Origin: Terribacillus halophilus
Lineage (GTDB): Bacteria; Bacillota; Bacilli; Bacillales; Amphibacillaceae
DNA length: 64,000 nt
NCBI RefSeq assembly: GCF_900101385.1
Contig: NZ_FMZB01000006.1
Location: 171,967 to 235,966, forward strand
Reading direction: 5' to 3'
Made by a program: the position numbers and the translations under genes. The notes under the pieces were generated by a model. It did no database searches. It saw only the letters and a list, made by a program, of their open reading frames with translations, and was not told where the DNA came from. Shown here piece after piece: positions 51,509 to 59,739 of this stretch. Position 1 is the first letter of the stretch. Every line of letters begins with the position of its first letter.

Positions 51509-52525
51509 ATGAAAAGATTTGCTGGTTTGATTGTCTTTGCTGCCTTTTTATTTTTATTAGCCGGCTGCAGCGATGCTTCCCGCGAGGAAGTAGTCCAAAA
51601 GCTGGAGGAGACATCGGCTGAGCTGCAAGGCTATAAGGCCGAAGCCACTATGAAGCTGAACACAGGGGAAGAACAGCAAGCCTACGGAATCGATATATGG
51701 TATCAAAAAGATGACCAATACCGGGTTTTATTGAAAAACGATGCTGACGAACAAGGCAGTCAGGTGATCCTGCGTAATAAGGATGGTGTATTTGTGCTCA
51801 CCCCGGCTTTGAGAAAAAGCTTCAAATTCCAAAGCGAATGGCCTTATAACAGCAGTCAGCCTTATTTGTACCAGTCGCTTGTCCAGGATGTTTTGAAGGA
51901 TGGAAATGCTACTTTTGAAACAACGGAAGAACATTATGTCTTCCAGACAAAAACGACTTATCAGAACAATACGACACTACCTTATCAAGAAATCTATTTC
52001 AATAAAAAGACATACACACCAGAGCTGGTGAAGGTCTTGGACAAAGATAAGAAACCAATGGTTGAAGTGACGTTCTCCGCATTCAAGCTGGATCCGAAGT
52101 TCACAGAAAAGGATTTTGAACTGGAAAACAATATGACAGGTTCCTTATCCGGCGTACCTGCTTCTGCCACACCAACCGAGCAGCAAGGGTTGACGGTACT
52201 GTATCCTACCGAAACAGTCGGCGCAACGCTTGCCGAGGAGAAGGAAGTAAGTGCGGATGGGAAGGAACGTGTGATTTTGACTTATGAAGGTGAAAAGAGC
52301 TTTACTTTGATACAGGAACTTGCGGATGTATCGGAAATCGCGCCGGCTGCTGCAACGCCTGCAAGCGGGGAGCCTTTTAGTCTCGGTTTCACCGTGGGAG
52401 CCATTACATCGTCCAGTCTGACCTGGACACATAATGGTGTGGATTATATGCTTGCCAGTGAGGAATTGACCAGGGAAGAGATACAGGAAGTAGCCGCATC
52501 CATCAATGGGCAGGCTATGAAATAA
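51509..52525 (+). CDS. ydcC: LolA-like lipoprotein YdcC
   Basis: A 338-residue lipoprotein with signal MKRFAGLIVFAAFLFLLAGC and lipobox LAGC (Cys20). The mature protein is one LolA/VioE-like beta fold with amphipathic strands (TMKLNTGEEQQAYGIDIWYQ). In B. subtilis ydcC is expressed in sporulation and its product is membrane-bound; the role is not known. ATG 51509, after AAAGGAGTGTGACC, is chosen over a GTG six bases upstream. Confidence 0.88.
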   Translation: MKRFAGLIVFAAFLFLLAGCSDASREEVVQKLEETSAELQGYKAEATMKLNTGEEQQAYGIDIWYQKDDQYRVLLKNDADEQGSQVILRNKDGVFVLTPALRKSFKFQSEWPYNSSQPYLYQSLVQDVLKDGNATFETTEEHYVFQTKTTYQNNTTLPYQEIYFNKKTYTPELVKVLDKDKKPMVEVTFSAFKLDPKFTEKDFELENNMTGSLSGVPASATPTEQQGLTVLYPTETVGATLAEEKEVSADGKERVILTYEGEKSFTLIQELADVSEIAPAAATPASGEPFSLGFTVGAITSSSLTWTHNGVDYMLASEELTREEIQEVAASINGQAMK

Positions 52526-52533
52526 CGATTGAG

Positions 52534-52559
52534 AGCAGACGAACCGAGTCTGCTTTTTT
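52534..52559 (+). terminator. ydcC terminator
   Basis: AGCAGAC / GTCTGCT perfect 7-bp stem, 7-base loop, T run. Confidence 0.9.
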
Positions 52560-52609
52560 ATTTTCCTGTTATAATAGGCAAAGGTAAAAATTCTAGGAGA
52601 TGAATACAT

Positions 52610-53782
52610 ATGCGGAACGATCATTTTTATCGGGATTCCTGGGTGGAAATAAATCTCGATCATGTTGAATATAATATAAAGCAACTGGCAGCGCATATCG
52701 GAGAAGACAAAGGGATCTATGGAGTTGTCAAAGCGAATGCATACGGACATGGTTATGTGCAAGTCGCGCAGACGGCGTTGGATGCAGGGGCTCAAGCCCT
52801 GGCGGTCGCTTTTTTGGATGAGGCGCTCCATCTGCGTAAGAATGGTGTCCATGCAGCCATCCTTGTGCTTGGGGCGACAAGACCGGAGGATGCGGCGATT
52901 GCCGCAGATCACGATATCTCGCTGACTTTCTATCGCAAGGATTGGTTGGAGGCCGTACGTACCCAGCGATTCCGTAAGCCGCTGCAGCTGCATATGAAGC
53001 TTGATACGGGAATGGGAAGATTGGGTTTCCGGACGGAGGAGGAGATCCATGCAGCCTTGCCGTTGCTTGACGTCCCATCTCTTCACTTGGAAGGTGTTTA
53101 TACGCATTTTGCAACAGCTGACGATGCGGATTTGGCATATTTCGAAGGGCAGCGGAGTAAGTTTGATAAGCTATACAAATCGCTGCAGAAAGCATGGCCG
53201 CATCCACTCATCGTACACAGTGACAACAGCGCAGCAAGTATGCGCTTTGCTGCGGATGAGTCGGATTTTGTCCGTTTTGGCATTGGCATGTACGGACTGT
53301 ATCCGTCGAAGATTGTCAAAGAAGAGCATCCGATAGCTCTCCGCCAAGCGTTTTCCCTACACAGCAAGCTTGTACATGTCAAACAGCTTGAAGCGCATGA
53401 AGCTGTAAGTTATGGTGCAACCTATGAAACAAATAAAGCCGAGTGGATCGGGACACTGCCGATTGGCTACGCGGATGGCTGGATCCGTAAGATGCAAGGC
53501 TTCGAGGTACTTGTGGAAGGCAAACGAATGCCGATTGTCGGCAGGGTCTGCATGGATCAATGCATGGTGAAGCTCGATAAAGCTTATCCGAACGGTACGG
53601 AGGTTGTTCTCATTGGAATGCAGCAGAATGCATTTATCAGCATGGATGAAGTGGCAGACTGGATCGATACCATAAATTATGAGGTTCCTTGCCTCATCGC
53701 CGCACGCATGCCGCGCGTTTACAAACGCTCTGGCAGGATTGTCGAAGTCGCCAATGCGCTTTCTCCCGGCGAAAGCTTGTAA
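52610..53782 (+). CDS. alr: alanine racemase
   Basis: A 390-residue PLP enzyme making D-alanine for the cell wall. Lys41 in VVKANAYGHG binds PLP; the second catalytic residue is the tyrosine of AVSYGATYE in the C-terminal domain, and VGRVCMDQCMVKL is the family signature. Standard length. CTAGGAGATGAATAC precedes ATG. It lies at the usual place before ndoAI-ndoA. Confidence 0.96.
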   Translation: MRNDHFYRDSWVEINLDHVEYNIKQLAAHIGEDKGIYGVVKANAYGHGYVQVAQTALDAGAQALAVAFLDEALHLRKNGVHAAILVLGATRPEDAAIAADHDISLTFYRKDWLEAVRTQRFRKPLQLHMKLDTGMGRLGFRTEEEIHAALPLLDVPSLHLEGVYTHFATADDADLAYFEGQRSKFDKLYKSLQKAWPHPLIVHSDNSAASMRFAADESDFVRFGIGMYGLYPSKIVKEEHPIALRQAFSLHSKLVHVKQLEAHEAVSYGATYETNKAEWIGTLPIGYADGWIRKMQGFEVLVEGKRMPIVGRVCMDQCMVKLDKAYPNGTEVVLIGMQQNAFISMDEVADWIDTINYEVPCLIAARMPRVYKRSGRIVEVANALSPGESL

Positions 53783-53798
53783 TTTTCGGCAGAAAGCC

Positions 53799-53839
53799 AG
53801 CCTTTCTCCCAAGTTTTTTGTTTGAAAAAGGCTTTTTTT
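53799..53839 (+). terminator. alr terminator
   Basis: AGCCTTT / AAAGGCT stem with a long 21-base loop, then a T run. Confidence 0.65.
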
Positions 53840-53944
53840 ATCAAAAAGTTCCGGAGGGTCCTTTGCAAACACAATGCTCGGATGGTATGATGGAAATGGA
53901 TTTTTACAGAAACGACCCGAGCGAATTGGTGGAGGTGTATGGTT

Positions 53945-54214
53945 GTGTCCGAAGGCTTACAAGAAATCGTTGTAAAGCTGCCTAAGAAACTCCTGAATGA
54001 GGTGGATGGTTTGATGCAGAATAATAACAATAGTCTCGATCATTTCTTCTATCAAGCAACGAAGTCATACGTGCAGGAAAGAAAGAATATCCGTGAAACC
54101 ATGCAAAAAGGATACATGGAAATGGCACGTATTAATCTTAATATCGCTTCAGAAGCTTTCCAAGCTGAAGAGGAGGCAGAAATAACGTTAGAGCGCCTTG
54201 TAAGCGGGGTGTAG
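53945..54214 (+). CDS. ndoAI: antitoxin of the MazF-type toxin (EndoAI)
   Basis: An 89-residue ribbon-helix-helix antitoxin. [16 protein letters not shown] is the DNA-binding strand and helix, and [26 protein letters not shown] with ERLVSGV is the toxin-binding end, close to B. subtilis EndoAI. Two starts are possible: ATG 53939 is only 4 bases from GGAGG, GTG 53945 has better spacing, so the latter is used. It neutralises and corepresses with NdoA. The next gene starts 4 bases after its stop. Confidence 0.9.
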   Translation: MSEGLQEIVVKLPKKLLNEVDGLMQNNNNSLDHFFYQATKSYVQERKNIRETMQKGYMEMARINLNIASEAFQAEEEAEITLERLVSGV

Positions 54215-54218
54215 GCCC

Positions 54219-54569
54219 TTGATCGTTAAAAGAGGCGAAGTCTATTTCGCCGACCTGTCCCCGGTAGTGGGATCGGAACAGGGGGGCGTGCGCCCAGTGT
54301 TGGTCCTGCAAAATGATATCGGAAACAGATTCAGTCCGACCGTCATCATAGCGGCGATCACGGCACAGATCCAAAAAGCCAAGCTGCCGACCCACGTGGA
54401 GATCGATGCCAAGAAGTATGGTTTTGAACGGGATTCCGTCATTCTTCTGGAACAGATCCGAACTATCGACAAGCAGCGTCTGACCGATAAGATCACCCAG
54501 CTTGACCCTCAGATGATGGGGAATATCAATCGAGCACTTGAAATAAGTCTAGGCCTTACAGAGTTCTAG
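54219..54569 (+). CDS. ndoA: mRNA interferase toxin (EndoA/MazF)
   Basis: A 116-residue MazF-family endoribonuclease. It starts [20 protein letters not shown] and holds [15 protein letters not shown] and the catalytic threonine in [20 protein letters not shown]. subtilis EndoA cuts UACAU; this one is probably the same but the specificity is not proved. The start is TTG at 54219, with GCGGGGTG in front. It lies upstream of rsbR, as in many Bacillales, but a terminator separates them. Confidence 0.95.
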   Translation: MIVKRGEVYFADLSPVVGSEQGGVRPVLVLQNDIGNRFSPTVIIAAITAQIQKAKLPTHVEIDAKKYGFERDSVILLEQIRTIDKQRLTDKITQLDPQMMGNINRALEISLGLTEF

Positions 54570-54578
54570 GTACGGACC

Positions 54579-54607
54579 AGCCCTTACGGAAACGTAAGGG
54601 CTTTTTT
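54579..54607 (+). terminator. ndoA terminator
   Basis: AGCCCTTACG / CGTAAGGGCT perfect 10-bp stem with a GAAA tetraloop, then a T run. Confidence 0.95.
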
Positions 54608-54774
54608 GTTTTGATTTCAGTCCCGTTGGATTATGGTATATACTAAAAAGAAGTCGCCTTATTGGCAAGGCGGACATATAGGTGTTAGATTAATAAGTAG
54701 ATAAAAGTGACCTTGAATATATGACTGGCATCATACAGCCTTTGACAAGGTGAACGTTACAATACGGGGGTTTC

Positions 54775-55650
54775 ATGATGGCAAAAAATCTGAAGGAGAT
54801 TCTGGTTGAAAATAGTAACAATCTGGTTCATATGTGGCTTGAGGAAGTCGCAGAGAAACAGAAAGAAGTCGCAAATTCATCTATTTCACAGGAACTTTTC
54901 GAGAATACGAACCGAGAATTCGTCAATATCATTTTCGGCAGTGTCGAGAAAGAGAGTTTGACTTCTGATCTTGACAGCTTTACAGAACGGGTTATCAATC
55001 TTGGCTGGCCGCTTAGCTATCTTACGGAGGGACTTCAGCTTTTCAAACGCGTCGCAGTTGAATTTCTTATTGATCATGAAGAATTGGATGTCCCTGTGTC
55101 GAAAGTGTTAAGGCATGTGGACGAGCTTGTGAACCCGGTTATCAATCAACTTGTGAACGAGTACTCCGGCAACTGGGAAAATACAGTATCCCTTCAGCGT
55201 GTCGCGTTGCAGGAATTATCCGCACCTTTGATCCCGGTCATGGATAACATCACAGTCATGCCGCTGATTGGAACGATCGATACCGAGCGGGCTAAATTCA
55301 TCATGGAGAATCTGCTCGATGGAGTGATCAAGCATCACGCAGAAGTAGTGCTGATTGATATTACAGGCGTGCCGGTTGTAGATACAATGGTCGCGCATCA
55401 TATCATCCAGGCTGCCGAAGCAGTGAGGCTTGTCGGGTCTACTTGTATTCTTGTCGGCATCCGACCGGAGATTGCGCAGACAATAGTGAATTTAGGAATT
55501 GATCTTAGTAAATTCCCGACGAAGAGCTCGTTGCGCAAAGGCTTCACTACTGCTCTGGAAATGACGAATCAAATGATCGTACAAACAAACAGCGAAGAAC
55601 AGACTATAGAAGAACTGATCGATACGCTTGATAGGAGTGAACAATCGTGA
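54775..55650 (+). CDS. rsbR: stressosome sensor RsbR
   Basis: A 291-residue stressosome core protein. A non-heme globin-like N-terminal domain (1-155) is joined by a helix to a STAS domain (about 160-275). The two threonines phosphorylated by RsbT in B. subtilis (T171 and T205) correspond to Thr170 ([10 protein letters not shown]) and Thr204 (VVDTMVAHH). It is first of the eight-gene rsb operon. A small hairpin (GTCGCCTT / AAGGCGGAC, 54651-54673) lies in its leader. A GGGGG ribosome site precedes ATG ATG. Confidence 0.93.
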   Translation: MMAKNLKEILVENSNNLVHMWLEEVAEKQKEVANSSISQELFENTNREFVNIIFGSVEKESLTSDLDSFTERVINLGWPLSYLTEGLQLFKRVAVEFLIDHEELDVPVSKVLRHVDELVNPVINQLVNEYSGNWENTVSLQRVALQELSAPLIPVMDNITVMPLIGTIDTERAKFIMENLLDGVIKHHAEVVLIDITGVPVVDTMVAHHIIQAAEAVRLVGSTCILVGIRPEIAQTIVNLGIDLSKFPTKSSLRKGFTTALEMTNQMIVQTNSEEQTIEELIDTLDRSEQS

Positions 55651-56003
55651 GAATCCCGATATTGAAGCTGCATAACTATTTGCTGATCAGTATCCAGATC
55701 GACTTGGATGATCAGACTGCGATTCAATTCCAGGAAGACTTGCTCAATAAAATCCATCAAAGCGGAGCAACAGGGGTAGTCATCGACTTGACTTCCGTTG
55801 ACATCATCGACTCCTTCATTGCCAAAGTACTGGGCGATGTGGTGACGATGTCCGACTTGATGGGTGCAAAAGTCGTCCTGACCGGAATCCAGCCAGCAGT
55901 GGCAGTAACACTTATTGACCTGGGCATTCATTTGAATGAGGTAACGACGGCATTAGATCTGGAACAAGGATTGATCAAATTGCGCCAGGAACTGGAGGAG
56001 TGA
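55647..56003 (+). CDS. rsbS: stressosome antagonist RsbS
   Basis: A 118-residue STAS protein that holds RsbT in the stressosome. The phospho-acceptor serine (Ser59 in B. subtilis) is Ser56 in [14 protein letters not shown]. The start GTG overlaps the rsbR stop by 4 bases. Confidence 0.95.
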   Translation: MRIPILKLHNYLLISIQIDLDDQTAIQFQEDLLNKIHQSGATGVVIDLTSVDIIDSFIAKVLGDVVTMSDLMGAKVVLTGIQPAVAVTLIDLGIHLNEVTTALDLEQGLIKLRQELEE

Positions 56004-56005
56004 AA

Positions 56006-56407
56006 ATGGACTTCAGAACCTGTGTGAATATACAGAAAGAATGGGACATTGTCGGTGCAAGACAATTCGGTCGCGACTTTTCGAAAAAGCTGGGCTTTGG
56101 GATCGTTGATCAAGCTCGTATCGCTACTGCTATTTCGGAGCTTGCGCGTAATATCTATCTTTATGCTGGAAGTGGAAAAATCTGCTTTGATGAGGTAGAG
56201 AATGTCGGTTCGCGCGGAATTTGCATCATTGCAATCGACACAGGTCCCGGTATAAAAGATATCAGTCAGGTGATGGAGGATGGTTACTCCACATCCGGAG
56301 GTCTGGGCGCAGGTCTTCCTGGTGTAAAACGCCTGATGGATGAATTCGATATCAGTTCAAAGACAGGCGAAGGGACGGAAATTCGCGTCGTTAAATGGGT
56401 CCGTTAG
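56006..56407 (+). CDS. rsbT: serine/threonine kinase and RsbU activator RsbT
   Basis: A 133-residue GHKL-type kinase. The N box is AISELARNIYLYAG, G1 IAIDTGPGI, and the G2-like loop GGLGAGLPGVKRLMDEF. It phosphorylates RsbR and RsbS and, once free, activates the phosphatase RsbU. ATG 56006 follows GGAGGAGTGAAA; an in-frame GTG two codons earlier overlaps the rsbS stop and is less likely. Confidence 0.95.
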   Translation: MDFRTCVNIQKEWDIVGARQFGRDFSKKLGFGIVDQARIATAISELARNIYLYAGSGKICFDEVENVGSRGICIIAIDTGPGIKDISQVMEDGYSTSGGLGAGLPGVKRLMDEFDISSKTGEGTEIRVVKWVR

Positions 56408-56423
56408 AGGAGGATGATGCCAG

Positions 56424-57434
56424 GTGGACGCACTTAAGCTAGATCTATCCCACTATCGGGAACTGCTCAAGCAATACATCGATACACAAGATGAGTCTGC
56501 CTTATATGAGGCGGAGCAGATAAGTAAACGCTCCATCCAGCACAATATATCGCTGGAGGAGATCATCAACACGCATATCAATGCGCTGGAAGATATCTAT
56601 CCTGATCTTCCGGAGAATATACAGCACTCGATGAGCTTCCTATTGGAGGTGATGATTTCCTACGGACTGGCACTACAGGAATTCCAGGATCTGCGGGAAG
56701 CGCAGCTCGAGATCAAATCGGAGATCTCCGTGGCAGCCCGGGTGCAGAATACATTGCTGTCCACCGAAAAGCCTGATGTGGAAGGTTTTGATATCGGTGT
56801 TGTCAGCGTACCTGCGAATCAGATGAATGGTGATTATCATCACTTCATACATCACGAAGACGGTACTGTAGGTATCACAGTGGCGGATGTGATCGGTAAA
56901 GGCATCCCGGCGGCATTATGTATGTCCATGATCAAATATGCCATGGAGAGTTTTCCGTCTGAGCATAAAAACCCGAGTGAGATTCTTGAAAGCCTTAATC
57001 GGGTAGTGGAACGCAATGTCGACCCAAGCATGTTCATCACGATGTTTTATGCTCTTTTCAACCCGGCAGCCAGTACGATTTCCTATTCATCTGCAGGGCA
57101 TGAGCCTGGTTTTTATTATCATGCTGCTGATGATACATTCGAGGAGATCCGGGCAAAAGGGGTCGTCCTCGGTGTTACGGACATGGCGCAATATCGCCAA
57201 TATGAAAGGGAAATCCACGCGGGGGATATGATCATCCTGCTGACGGACGGCGTTACGGAATGCCGTCAGGGCGATCGCTTCATTGAGAGTGAGGAAGTGC
57301 TTGAGGTCATCAAGGGCTTCTCCCATCTATCAGCACAGGAATTGGTGGAAAATGTATATAAGCATTTCGAAAAACTACAGGATTTTCACCTGCGAGATGA
57401 CTTCACTTTAATTATTATCAAAAAAGATGTTTGA
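56424..57434 (+). CDS. rsbU: PP2C-type phosphatase RsbU
   Basis: A 336-residue phosphatase that dephosphorylates RsbV-P. The N-terminal helical domain (1-90) binds RsbT; a linker leads to the PPM domain (about 120-335) with metal ligands in MNGDYHHF, VADVIGKGIPAAL and LLTDGVTECRQG. The last motif is FHLRDDFTLIIIKK. The start is GTG at 56424, behind AGGAGGATGATG. Its last codons and stop hold a SigB promoter for the genes downstream. Confidence 0.95.
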   Translation: MDALKLDLSHYRELLKQYIDTQDESALYEAEQISKRSIQHNISLEEIINTHINALEDIYPDLPENIQHSMSFLLEVMISYGLALQEFQDLREAQLEIKSEISVAARVQNTLLSTEKPDVEGFDIGVVSVPANQMNGDYHHFIHHEDGTVGITVADVIGKGIPAALCMSMIKYAMESFPSEHKNPSEILESLNRVVERNVDPSMFITMFYALFNPAASTISYSSAGHEPGFYYHAADDTFEEIRAKGVVLGVTDMAQYRQYEREIHAGDMIILLTDGVTECRQGDRFIESEEVLEVIKGFSHLSAQELVENVYKHFEKLQDFHLRDDFTLIIIKKDV

Positions 57435-57452
57435 ATGGAGAACAAACGGGTA
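57428..57452 (+). promoter_or_regulatory. SigB promoter before rsbV
   Basis: GTTTGA (57428-57433), 13-base spacer, GGGTAT (57447-57452), a near-consensus SigB promoter that overlaps the rsbU stop. In B. subtilis the rsbV-rsbW-sigB-rsbX part is autoinduced from the same place. Confidence 0.9.
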
Positions 57453-57489
57453 TTACATAGGATGGTAACTAGCCATTAGGAGGTACAGG

Positions 57490-57819
57490 ATGAACTTAAC
57501 TGTTGACGTACAAGAACACACAGGAAAATCAATTGTTCTTTTAGCTGGTGAAATAGATGCATATACAGCCCCCAAATTGAAAGAAACACTTTTATCCCTG
57601 ACGAGTAAAGAGGGGAATAAAGTCGAAGTCAATCTGGAGCAGGTGAACTATATGGACAGTACCGGATTAGGCGTATTCGTAAGTGGGTTGAAATCGACGA
57701 AAGAAAACAACAGTGAATTGAAGCTCGTACAGTTGCAGGACCGTGTATACCGTTTGTTCGAGATTACAGGTTTGATCGATGTGATCGATGTTGACAAAAC
57801 AGTACGAGGTGGCTATTAA
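57490..57819 (+). CDS. rsbV: anti-anti-sigma factor RsbV
   Basis: A 109-residue STAS protein that in unphosphorylated form binds RsbW and frees SigB. The phosphorylated serine is Ser57 in VNYMDSTGLGVF; LAGEIDAYTAPKLKE precedes it. The start ATG has AGGAGGTACAGG in front. Confidence 0.96.
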   Translation: MNLTVDVQEHTGKSIVLLAGEIDAYTAPKLKETLLSLTSKEGNKVEVNLEQVNYMDSTGLGVFVSGLKSTKENNSELKLVQLQDRVYRLFEITGLIDVIDVDKTVRGGY

Positions 57820-57821
57820 TT

Positions 57822-58298
57822 ATGGAATCTTTCGATTTTATCGAGATCAAAGTACCGGCTAAACCAGAATACGTTGGTGTGATTCGCTTGACGGCTTCAG
57901 GTGTTGCAAACCGGATGGGTTTTTCCTACGAGGATATCGAGGATTTAAAGGTTGCAATTTCCGAGGCTGTGACGAACACAGTAAACCATGCATATGAAAA
58001 AGATGAAGATGGCGAAGTTACGATTGGTTTCGGTGTATATGAGAATCGTCTCGAAGTGATGGTCGCTGATCACGGCGGCAGTTTCAACTTGGATCAAGTA
58101 AAACGGAATATTGGGCCGTATGAGGCTGCAGAACCCATCGAACAACTGAGGGAGGGCGGTTTCGGTTTATTCCTGATTGACGCGTTGATGGACAAAGTGG
58201 AAATCAACAGCGATTCTGGAGTGATCGTCCTCATGACGAAATACCTTCATGAAAATGAGGTGGGGCTAGATGACGACCAAATCTCAACCACACAATAA
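57822..58298 (+). CDS. rsbW: anti-sigma-B factor and kinase RsbW
   Basis: A 158-residue GHKL-type kinase. It binds SigB and phosphorylates RsbV: N box VAISEAVTNTVNHAY, G1 MVADHGGSF, G2 EGGFGLFLIDALMDKV. It starts two bases after the rsbV stop and its end overlaps sigB by 29 bases, as in B. subtilis, which couples their levels. Confidence 0.96.
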   Translation: MESFDFIEIKVPAKPEYVGVIRLTASGVANRMGFSYEDIEDLKVAISEAVTNTVNHAYEKDEDGEVTIGFGVYENRLEVMVADHGGSFNLDQVKRNIGPYEAAEPIEQLREGGFGLFLIDALMDKVEINSDSGVIVLMTKYLHENEVGLDDDQISTTQ

Positions 58299-59061
58299 CC
58301 GTGAGGATGAGGTTTATAAATGGATAGATCATCTGCAAAAGCATCCCACAGATGAAGAAATCCAAGAAAAAATCGTACTCACATACAAAGACCTCGTCGT
58401 ATCCATAGCAAGGAAATATTCCAAGAACAGTTCCATCCATGAAGATTTGGTCCAAGTCGGAATGCTGGGTTTGCTTGCGGCAATCCGACGATACAATCCG
58501 GATTTCGGCAAGTCTTTTGAATCATTTGCCATCCCGACCATCATTGGGGAAATCAAACGTTTCATCCGCGATAAGACATGGAGCGTCCATGTGCCGCGGC
58601 GGATCAAAGAGCTGGGTCCGAAAATACGCAAGGCAATCGACGAACTGACGACAGAGAATCAGAAGTCGCCGACTGTGGCAGAAATCGCTGCTTATCTGGA
58701 AGTGTCCGAGGAGGACATATTGGAAACGATGGAAATGGGTAAAAGCTATAAGGCATTATCTGTTGACAGAAAGATTGAAGCTGACTCGGACGGCAGTACG
58801 GTAGCGATCCTCGATTTGGTAGGTTCGACGGATAATGGTTACGAAGATATCGACCGCAGAATGCTGCTGGAAAAGGTGCTTCCGATTCTTAGTGAGCGGG
58901 AGCAGGAAATTCTTCGCTGTACTTATTTCGAAAATATGAGCCAAAAAGACACCGGAGAAAGACTCGGCATTTCTCAGATGCATGTATCGCGTCTGCAGAG
59001 AAGAGCTTTGCGTAAGCTGCGGGAAGCCTTGCAAGCCGAGGGTGCTGACAGTTTTGAATGA
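58270..59061 (+). CDS. sigB: general stress sigma factor SigB
   Basis: A 263-residue SigB/SigF/SigG-type sigma factor. Region 2 (LVSIARKYSKNSSIHEDLVQ, VGMLGLLAAIRRYNPDFGKSF, then ESFAIPTIIGEIKRFIRD) and region 4 (LPILSEREQEILRCTYFENM, then the HTH QKDTGERLGISQMHVSRLQ) are intact. It recognises GTTTGA-N13-GGGTAT-type promoters such as the one at 57428. It overlaps rsbW at its start and rsbX at its end. Confidence 0.96.
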   Translation: MTTKSQPHNNREDEVYKWIDHLQKHPTDEEIQEKIVLTYKDLVVSIARKYSKNSSIHEDLVQVGMLGLLAAIRRYNPDFGKSFESFAIPTIIGEIKRFIRDKTWSVHVPRRIKELGPKIRKAIDELTTENQKSPTVAEIAAYLEVSEEDILETMEMGKSYKALSVDRKIEADSDGSTVAILDLVGSTDNGYEDIDRRMLLEKVLPILSEREQEILRCTYFENMSQKDTGERLGISQMHVSRLQRRALRKLREALQAEGADSFE

Positions 59062-59650
59062 TTTCTACTTGCATATGGAAGTGTCGGCATTCCAGGAGCC
59101 CAAAAAAGGAAACTATTATTGCGGAGATAGTTACTTCTACCATGAATCGGAACATGAATTCATCTGTGTGCTGGCTGATGGTCTTGGAAGCGGGGAATTT
59201 GCCAAAGAGTCATCACAAGTAGTGATAGATGTAATCCGTGACCATGTGTATAGCGGAATCGATGAGTTGATCAAAAGATCGAATGAAGTACTGGTCGGTA
59301 AACGCGGAGTCGTGCTCGGTATCTTGAAGGTGGACTATCGGGCAAGCACTTATTCCTTCACTTCCATTGGCAATATCGGAATCATGACGATTACAAGCGG
59401 TAAAAAAGAGCGGTGTATACCGAGCCAAGGATTTCTTGCAGGATATCCAAGGAAGTACAAGATATCACGTGGAATTCTGCAAGACGATATGATATTCGTT
59501 ATGTTTTCTGATGGGGTTTCTGATAATGAGCTTACGCAGGATCTTTTCAAAGAAAAGGAAGCCCGGAAAATAAGGGATATGTTCGCTCTTAGCAAACAAA
59601 AGCCACATGAAGATGATATTACATTGATTGCTATGAAATACACAGAATAG
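59054..59650 (+). CDS. rsbX: PP2C-type phosphatase RsbX
   Basis: A 198-residue phosphatase that removes phosphate from RsbS and RsbR to reset the stressosome. Metal ligands are in NYYCGDSYFY, LADGLGSGEFAKES and MFSDGVSDNE, with PHEDDITLIAMKY at the end. The start is not certain: TTG at 59054 has GAGGGTG at good spacing and overlaps the sigB stop by 8 bases; GTG at 59042 and ATG at 59075 are also possible. It is the last gene of the rsb operon. Confidence 0.88.
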   Translation: MNDFYLHMEVSAFQEPKKGNYYCGDSYFYHESEHEFICVLADGLGSGEFAKESSQVVIDVIRDHVYSGIDELIKRSNEVLVGKRGVVLGILKVDYRASTYSFTSIGNIGIMTITSGKKERCIPSQGFLAGYPRKYKISRGILQDDMIFVMFSDGVSDNELTQDLFKEKEARKIRDMFALSKQKPHEDDITLIAMKYTE

Positions 59651-59685
59651 GATCACTACCTGACTCAGGTGCTGATCCTTTTTTT
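59649..59685 (+). terminator. rsb operon terminator
   Basis: AGGATCA-C-TACCTG / CAGGTG-C-TGATCCT with a C-C mismatch, ACT loop, then a T run. Confidence 0.92.
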
Positions 59686-59739
59686 ATCTGCCCCGCAATT
59701 CTGATACAATGAGGATAGCAGCAGTCAGGAGGAACAATA

